Source: Blakeslea trispora
Taxonomy: Eukaryota > Mucoromycota > Mucoromycetes > Mucorales > Choanephoraceae
DNA: 64,000 nucleotides
Assembly: GCA_025331445.1 (NCBI GenBank)
Contig: JAIWNE010000065.1
Coordinates: forward strand, 1 to 64,000
Direction of reading: 5' to 3'
The notes beneath the pieces are model-generated. The model had not been told where the DNA came from, searched no databases, and saw only the letters and a program-made list of their open reading frames with translations. Made by a program: the position numbers and the translations under genes. This document shows, piece after piece, positions 57,494 through 64,000 of this stretch (position 1 is its first letter; the number at the start of each line of letters is the position of its first letter).

Positions 57494-60131
57494 ATCAAAT
57501 GTTACAAGTGATAAGTGACCGTCAAGCGAAAAAGAAGATTGAGGATCATTATTCTTTTTTTTTTTGTTTCGATATTTAAAATCGAACAATAAAAGATAAA
57601 GCAGCAGTAATCTTCCTAAATCTGTCTTTTGATGATCTCAAACAATTCTTAGGAGACTCATTCTCGACCATGAACTTAAGAGGGGGGGGGGCAACACTCT
57701 TTTCTGAAAATATACGACGTTCTTTCTTCCAAGAGTGCAACACTCTGGTTTTATTTCTTGTGGTATGGTTTAACTTTTCAACATATGAAAAAGCTCAAAA
57801 GACATATTAAAGAAACCTTGACCAGAGGGTTTTAATTAAAACTGTAGAAGAATCTAGACGTCTGCTTTAGCCACAACCGAGAATTTGATATAACTAAAAT
57901 TCAAAGCCCTTGAGATCATGCTGCATCTGCAGATGTATTGTTCTTTTGGGAAAATAAAGCTTTTTTTTTATTTTTTTGGGCCAAATCTGCAAAACCCATA
58001 GAACCAATTGATCTTTTTTTTTTTACAATGACTACATGGTTATATTTAGTATTTTAAGTTAATTTGAAACAGAGTTAAGGATCCTGTTACTTCAGCCCGA
58101 AATTAATTCTTAAATGTCATACTCTCCTCTATTTCAGTTCATTTCTCTATTAAGGTGGCGGGCACCACAAAATGGGTTTCACGTCTCCTATTGACCATTT
58201 TTGAGATGATCATTGTTGTCATCGTTACTGGTTTACCCATGGATGGAAACCGCTTTATTTTTTCTTGTTAGATAGTCTTTGAGAGAGATGGCTTATGAAT
58301 TCTCAAAGAAATACTAAGAAGCTTAGCTGCATGATGCAATTCGTTGACATTTTGCCATCAGTGCTGTTGTTGCCGATATTAGATAAGAGAGTACTTATTA
58401 AAAGGGGGGGGGGTGAAAAGTTCAACCTTATGGCTTACCTCAACAAACTATGCTCTTGCAAATCATGCCATATTTCTCTTTCAACCAAAGAGGCTTGGAA
58501 GTAATAAAATTATCTTCATTAGCATATTGGCTGATGATGTCTTGTTGAAATGCAGATTTTCCAAGAAATGCTACTCAGCAACCTTCCCAAGTTTTTTTTT
58601 TTTCAGCCAGCAAGTCCCCAGTCCCTTTTCCTTTGCCATCTTTCATAGCCTTTCATAGTTTGGTTTGACAAGTGAGGATTGGCACCATTTATGAAAAAAA
58701 AGTAGGCCAAGAAGGCGTGAATGCTCAATTCTGATAACTCATTTGACTCGAGTATCTTTTTATTGACCTTTTCCTTTTTACAAATTTCACATGTTGCTAA
58801 GGGTTTATTTAAGATAGATAGTGCGTGAGTGATACTATAATAAAAGACATTTCATGAGATCTTTTAGCATCTTTGGTTTAGTGAGCTTTTTGATTTGCCA
58901 AGGATACCCCTAATAAATGACTTCTTGAATCCAGCAAGCCTTAAAACACATACAGCGAATAAGAACGCTTCTTACTTTGTTTTACGAGAGCAAAATACTG
59001 TCTGCCATGAAATAATGATAGAGTGTTTCAAGCTAGTTTTGTCTTCTTTGATCATGATCCATCATATTTTTAGAAAACAGGTCTGTGTATCAATCTAGCC
59101 AATTGAAACTAGTTCCTTAATCAAACACTATTTTTAGAGGGTTTTGGGGCTAAAATTAAAGACTATGTTTTGAGTTGATACCATATGACAACAAGTATCT
59201 CTTGCAAACCAAACAGTAAATGATTTTTCTCTCCTGTTTGTCTGTACAGAAGACCAAGAACGATAGTTCGTTGTATGGTGCATATATTTCTCTTTCAACA
59301 CAATTTCAGGGTCTTGTTCTAGTTCCGTGAAACTAAATAAATATTTAATAATATTAGCTGATCACCAAAGTGGCTCTCATCAAAGTCATTCCCACAAGCT
59401 TTATCTCTTTCTTTCTTTCTTTTTTGTATATGATGGTAAGGAGACATACCAACCAATCATATAACCCTTGACTTTATATATCAAAACGATCCATAGTGCC
59501 CTGTCTCTGTATTGGTGTTTGTTTCGACAAAATTAATCGGGAACCATTGAGTTACACATCAATGACGTTACGGGCGATCCCATAACCATTCAATGAGAGT
59601 GCTGGTATATTTGCGGAAGAAGAAAAAAAAAATTAAGCCATTGATATGTTTTATTTACCGCCAAAAAAACAACATGATATCACCCTACTAAACTAAAATA
59701 TATAAAAAAAATAAAATGCTATGCGACGAATATTCTAATAGTTTGTGCAACTACTTAATCCTTTGAACATCTAGAACACTAAATAGAGGCTTGTTTGACT
59801 TTAGACCCAAGCTTTTGATGTATCTAAAGTATAGCTTCATACATTGCTTCTTTGCACTTTATTGTTCTTGTACTATAGATCAACCAATCCTAGATGCTCA
59901 GTGCTTGCAAGACAAGCTATTTCTCAACTGAAAAAAGTGTAAGCTGAAATAAACATTTTATTACCTAAAATTAGCAATCAACAATCAAACAAGCCCATTT
60001 TTTTTTTGTTCCTATTTCAGGCTCATGTACTTTTTTAAATAATTTTATCACTATATTAGGTAAAGAGTGATTTTCAGTTAAAGTTAAGTCGATCCCTTAT
60101 CTTTTTTTCCTTCTTAGCAGAAAAAAAAAAC
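57494..60131. other. 2.6-kb gene-poor stretch
   Basis: Contains G runs (about 57682 and 58405) and many A/T runs. Short open frames have no recognisable domains. I see no RNA gene. Confidence 0.5.
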
Positions 60132-60139
60132 TATATATA
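60132..60139 (+). promoter_or_regulatory. TATA box of the chitin deacetylase gene
   Basis: TATATATA preceded by an A run and followed by a C/T-rich leader, 66 bp before the ATG at 60206. A strong TATA box suits a regulated cell-wall gene. Confidence 0.55.
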
Positions 60140-60205
60140 GCCACTCTTTGCCATTTTCTTTTTTCCTTTTTGTTCTTTATTCTTTCTTTTATTTTAAAAA
60201 GAAAC

Positions 60206-61637
60206 ATGTTGAAAACATTTTTGATCTCTATGGCAAGCACAGTAGCCCTTGCTGCTGTTGATCTCTCCAATTTCCCTACAAAAACCGATCCTACCCAAGT
60301 CACCATCCCAAAGATACCTCAAACTACTTCACATGATGTTGCAACTGAATGTCAATATTATCAATCTAACTTTACGATCGATAAGGCTCAATGGCCTACT
60401 ATTTGGGACATTGCTACTAGTAATGGCATGAACACTTCTGATGAATTCATGAAGGTCTATAACTCTATTGACTGGAGTAAGGCACCTACCGCACCCGTTC
60501 GTTCGCTTACACCTCAAGGAGGTCTCAACTTGGTTGGTTATGATACTGCTAATGATCCCGATTGTTGGTGGTCTGCCACTCAATGTAAACAACCCAAGAG
60601 AAATGATATTAATGCTGATATTTATGCATGTCCTGAGCCAGAAACATGGGGTTTGGTAAGTAAACAGATTCTTGTTTATTTTAATTATGCTCCCTAAGTT
60701 GATCTTTTCTTTCCTCCCCCCCTTCTTTTCTCCCCTCTCTTCACCCTTTCTGTTTGTGTATCTTGTCATTTCTGACTTTTTTTCTCCTTGATAGACTTTT
60801 GATGATGGACCCAACTGTTCTCACAATGCTTTCTACGATTACCTCGAATCCAACAACCAAAGAGCCTCCATGTTCTATATTGGTTCAAATGTTCTCAATT
60901 GGCCTTATGGTGCCCTTCGTGGTCTTAAGGATAATCATCATCTTTGTGGCCATACCTGGTCTCATAAGATGATGACTACCTTGACTAACCAAGAAGTACT
61001 TGCTGAACTTTACTATACCGCTAAAGCCATCAAATATGTCACTGGTGTTACTCCCCTACACTGGCGTCCTGTAAGTAGTTCTTGAAATCATTATACTCTT
61101 TTTGACAAAGACTAAATTATATTTATAACTTAGGCTTTGGGTGATTTGGATGATCGTGTACGTTGGATTGCTACTCAATTGAACATGACTGCCATTCTTT
61201 GGAACTTGGATACAGATGATTGGGCTGCCGGATCAAACGGTATTACTGCTGATACTGTCAACCAAAGATATAACGATTTCATCAAGATGGGTAGCAATGG
61301 CACCTTTGCTAATTCTGGTAACATTGTCTTGTCTCACGAAATCAACAACATGACCATGGATTTCTTTGTCAACCATTATCCTGAAATCAAAAAGAACTAC
61401 AAGCATGTGGTTGATGTTGCTACCTGTATGAACATTGCTAATCCTTATCTTGAGAAGGTGATTACTTTCCCCAGTTTTGATGCCAGTGTTACTCAGAATG
61501 CCTCTGTTGCCACTGGTTCGGGTGTCGTTCCTGGTGCTACTTCTACTCACAAGTCAGCAGCTGCCCATGCCTCATCTCTCTCCAGTGCATCTCTTTTTAC
61601 TGCTGCCATTTTCGGCTTGTTCTTTGTTTCCCTTTAG
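60206..61637 (+). CDS. CDA: Chitin deacetylase (CE4 polysaccharide deacetylase), GPI-anchor type
   Basis: Converts nascent chitin to chitosan, a major Mucorales wall polymer, outside the plasma membrane. Three exons (60206-60655, 60795-61070, 61134-61637) give 409 aa. An N-terminal signal peptide (MLKTFLISMASTVALAAVDL) precedes the catalytic domain. The CE4 motifs are in order: TFDDGPNCSHN (catalytic base and metal Asp; the first intron ends right before it), GHTWSHKMM (metal His pair), LHWRPALGDLDDRVR, WNLDTDDW, and NIVLSHEINN. The C-terminus is Ser/Ala/Thr-rich, then hydrophobic (SLFTAAIFGLFFVSL), fitting GPI attachment. Several N-x-S/T sites are visible. The start at 60206 places the signal peptide first; upstream in-frame codons lack an ATG. 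Confidence 0.95.
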
Positions 61638-62105
61638 ATTTCGTATTTTCACTACCCTTTTCTGTCTATTATTAATATCTATTTATACAGCATGATTGCA
61701 TCTTATAGCCCTTACTCTTATCTATAGAAGCGAGAAAAGCAAACATATCCCACATCTCATCCTTTTCTTCTAAAAATAAAAAACAATACAATTTTTATAA
61801 GAACTTGTCTCCTCAAAACAATAGATGAGATGCCACATGTTTTTATGTGCGTTTTTTTGCAAAGTAAATAATAAAGAAGCATATTTAAGGGCTCATATGT
61901 CACAGGGCTTTTTCTTTTTTTTTTTTATGGAGAGAGCAGAAGAAGAAGAAGAAAGCTTAGGGAAAGGGTCATCATATTAAGTCAACATATTGTTATTTGT
62001 GCCATTGTGCCTTCACAAAGCAGCAATGTTTATCCTTCTGATTTGGTCTTGATATTATGCAGTTAAGCTGAACAAAAACCTTGCTGCATAAATCAGGGGG
62101 AGAAT

Positions 62106-62148
<43 letters not shown>

Positions 62149-63271
62149 GAAGTTGATGCAGGAGATTCATATTCGAGCAACAGGGGGGAAAAACAAAGAA
62201 AATAGTCGGTGCTCGTTTGTATATTGCTTGTCTTTTTTTAAAAAACATAGCTGCCAAGAATAATGAAGCTTGCATCTTTGCTTTTTTTTCTTAGGTGATA
62301 GAACAAAAGGTTTTAGAGCCCAAAGCTTTTAACCTTGTTTGAACCTTTTTTTTTTGTCGCTTGAAGCACGATTTCATTCTAAACTTATAAAAAATGTCAA
62401 AAGCTAAAGTCATTCTTTTTTTTTCTTAAAGAGTATCATAGTTAGTTGATGAATTTTTCTCAAGAAAGACCAAACAGTTTACAGGTTTGTTAAAAAAAAA
62501 AGGATTCTTGACAAGTACTGCTAATGTTTAAGTATTTCCATGATTGTAAATTGGTTTAGCCATAAATCACTCAAAAGATTACAATCTCAGTGACACCCGT
62601 TGATTTCTTTTGTGGACATACATTGGCCAATTATCATATGTTTCTGTCACAAAAAAAAAAAGGACATTGGTCCCTTTTTGTTTTGCAAATATTTATCAAT
62701 CATATCGAATGAGAAAAGAGAGGCAAGTCTCTGCTGAGGTACAAGCCATTTATGCACTGATTTTGATTGTATTGTTACCAGAAAGCAAAGCTCAGATGAA
62801 GCCATTGTGTAAACTTAATTATGCTTGGACAAACATATTACTTTTTGCAAGGTTAAAAAAGGGATACAGAAAATGGTTTACTTGCTCGTCATCTAATCAA
62901 GCTTTGGTTTGTAAGTAACTTGAATACTTGCTGCATTATCGCTTTTGATAGAAGGGGGAACTGTATGAGTGATGGTATGGCCTAAGGCACAGGCTTAGAT
63001 CCAATCAAAACCAAGCATGACAGTTCAAAGTCCGTATGTTGCTCTTTTGATTTTTTGACTGGTGACGTCTTGAAAAAAAAAAAAAAATTTCGCCAGCGAA
63101 ACAAAAGCCAAAAAAAAAAAAAGTTGGGAGGCAAAGTCAGCAAATGAGTAGTAAGAGAGAAAAAAAAAAAAGGGCCCGAATGGCTAATAATAATAAGGCC
63201 ATTCATAATTTTTTTTTCTCGAGTTCTTTTGTTACTTAACCCTCCCCACTCTCTCTCTCTTATTTGAAACA
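61638..63271. other. Intergenic between chitin deacetylase and Rieske genes
   Basis: Holds a GA microsatellite (62107-62143) and long A/T runs, with a pyrimidine-rich leader before the Rieske ATG. A 102-codon open frame from 62610 starts at a non-ATG codon and has no recognisable domain. Confidence 0.5.
62107..62143. repeat. (GA)n microsatellite
   Basis: About 18 uninterrupted GA dinucleotides. Likely length-polymorphic between strains. Confidence 0.95.
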
Positions 63272-64000
63272 ATGGCTTCTTTAGCTCGTACTTTTGCCAC
63301 TCGTCTTCCTGCTCGTAGCTATGCTACTCCTGCTATGAAGCGTTTCCTTTTCATCAACAACAAGGAAGAAGAAAAGCAAGGTAAGATCTACCCCCCCCTC
63401 CCTTCCTATTTCTCTCTCTCTTTTCTAACAATTTCGCTTAGGTACACAAACTCGTTCATACAGCACCACCAATGTTCCCGACTTTTCTAAATACAAGAAG
63501 GCTTCTTCTAGTGGTGAAGCCAGCCGTAACTTTGCTTACATGATGGTTGGTACTACTGGTTTGGTTACTGCTGCCGGTGCTCAAGCTACTGTGAGTGACT
63601 TTTTGGCCAACATGTCTGCCTCTGCCGATGTCTTGGCTTTGGCTAAGGCTGAAGTTGATTTGGCTTCTATTCCTGAAGGCAAGAATGTCACCATCAAGTG
63701 GAGAGGAAAGCCTGTCTTCATCCGTCACCGTACCGAATCCGAAATTTCTGAAGCCAACCAAGTCAACATTACTGAATTGCGTGATCCTCAACAAGATGCC
63801 GAAAGAGTAAAGGACCCCAAGTGGTTGGTTATGCTTGGTGTTTGTACTCACTTGTAAGTGTTAAGTCTTGTAGTAAAGTAGCTGGTTGATTGACCTATGT
63901 ATTAGGGGTTGTGTACCTATTGGTGAAGCTGGTGATTATGGTGGATGGTACTGTCCCTGTCACGGTTCTCACTACGATATCTCTGGTCGTATCCGTAAGG
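63272..64000 (+). CDS. RIP1: Rieske iron-sulfur subunit of cytochrome bc1 complex, 3' end outside window
   Basis: Nuclear-encoded [2Fe-2S] subunit of respiratory complex III. Exons 63272-63380 and 63442-63853, then a third exon from 63906 that runs off the window. The N-terminus [20 protein letters not shown] is a mitochondrial presequence. [20 protein letters not shown] is the membrane helix, and the hinge and head follow. Cluster ligands are visible in CTHLGC (split by the second intron) and [12 protein letters not shown]. The frame is intact over the 205 codons present; only the last part of the head domain is missing. Confidence 0.96.

Overview
The window is nuclear DNA of an early-diverging fungus, most likely Mucorales (Mucor/Rhizopus type). 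The evidence is AT-rich intergenic DNA, genes broken by many short GT-AG introns (about 45-80 nt) with TACTAAT-like branch points, a secreted GPI-type chitin deacetylase, an MT-A70 protein of the MTA1/AMT1 DNA-6mA type, and dense Tc1/mariner/IS630-like debris. No bacterial, organellar or rRNA features were seen. I rebuilt the exon structures by hand; each model listed as multi-exon closes in frame.

Layout. 1-3.2 kb: gene-poor, with one transposase remnant. 3.25-5.4 kb (-): mitochondrial GatB. 7.1-16.3 kb (+): a 16-exon neurofibromin/IRA-type RasGAP of 2727 codons. 16.5-17.5 kb (-): a zinc-ribbon protein related to the p27/ZNRD2 autoantigen family. 17.6-19.4 kb: broken transposons. 19.4-23.2 kb: nothing recognisable. 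23.3-31.7 kb: MDM35, CBC2 (cap-binding CBP20), an unknown 631-aa protein (-), OMA1 protease (-), and a Myb/SANT-like + MT-A70 methyltransferase gene (+).

31.7-49 kb is an accessory island. A unit of about 3.3 kb, carrying a five-exon gene for an unrecognised 485-aa protein with a possible PD-(D/E)XK nuclease core, is present three times without any indel: copy A (-), copy B (+) and copy C (+). A and B are the two 3333-bp arms of a giant palindrome, and a Tc1-like element sits exactly at its TA centre. A second Tc1-like element sits exactly at the other end of B. C begins inside a tandem repeat array. A and C both run outward into the same decayed IS630-type transposase, and an older diverged piece of the unit lies at 32.5 kb. 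An internally deleted transposon and a foldback MITE lie between B and C.

49.3-54.7 kb: POM152 nucleoporin (+) convergent with an F-box protein (-). 54.7-60 kb: gene-poor, with one tiny possible ORF. 60.2-61.6 kb: chitin deacetylase (+). 63.3-64 kb: the Rieske iron-sulfur protein (+), cut by the window end.

The housekeeping genes look like ordinary neighbours rather than one pathway, although GatB, MDM35, OMA1 and Rieske are all mitochondrial. The most unusual parts are the palindromic amplified unit with transposons at its breakpoints, and the single-gene fusion of a Myb-like module to an MTA1-like adenine methyltransferase.
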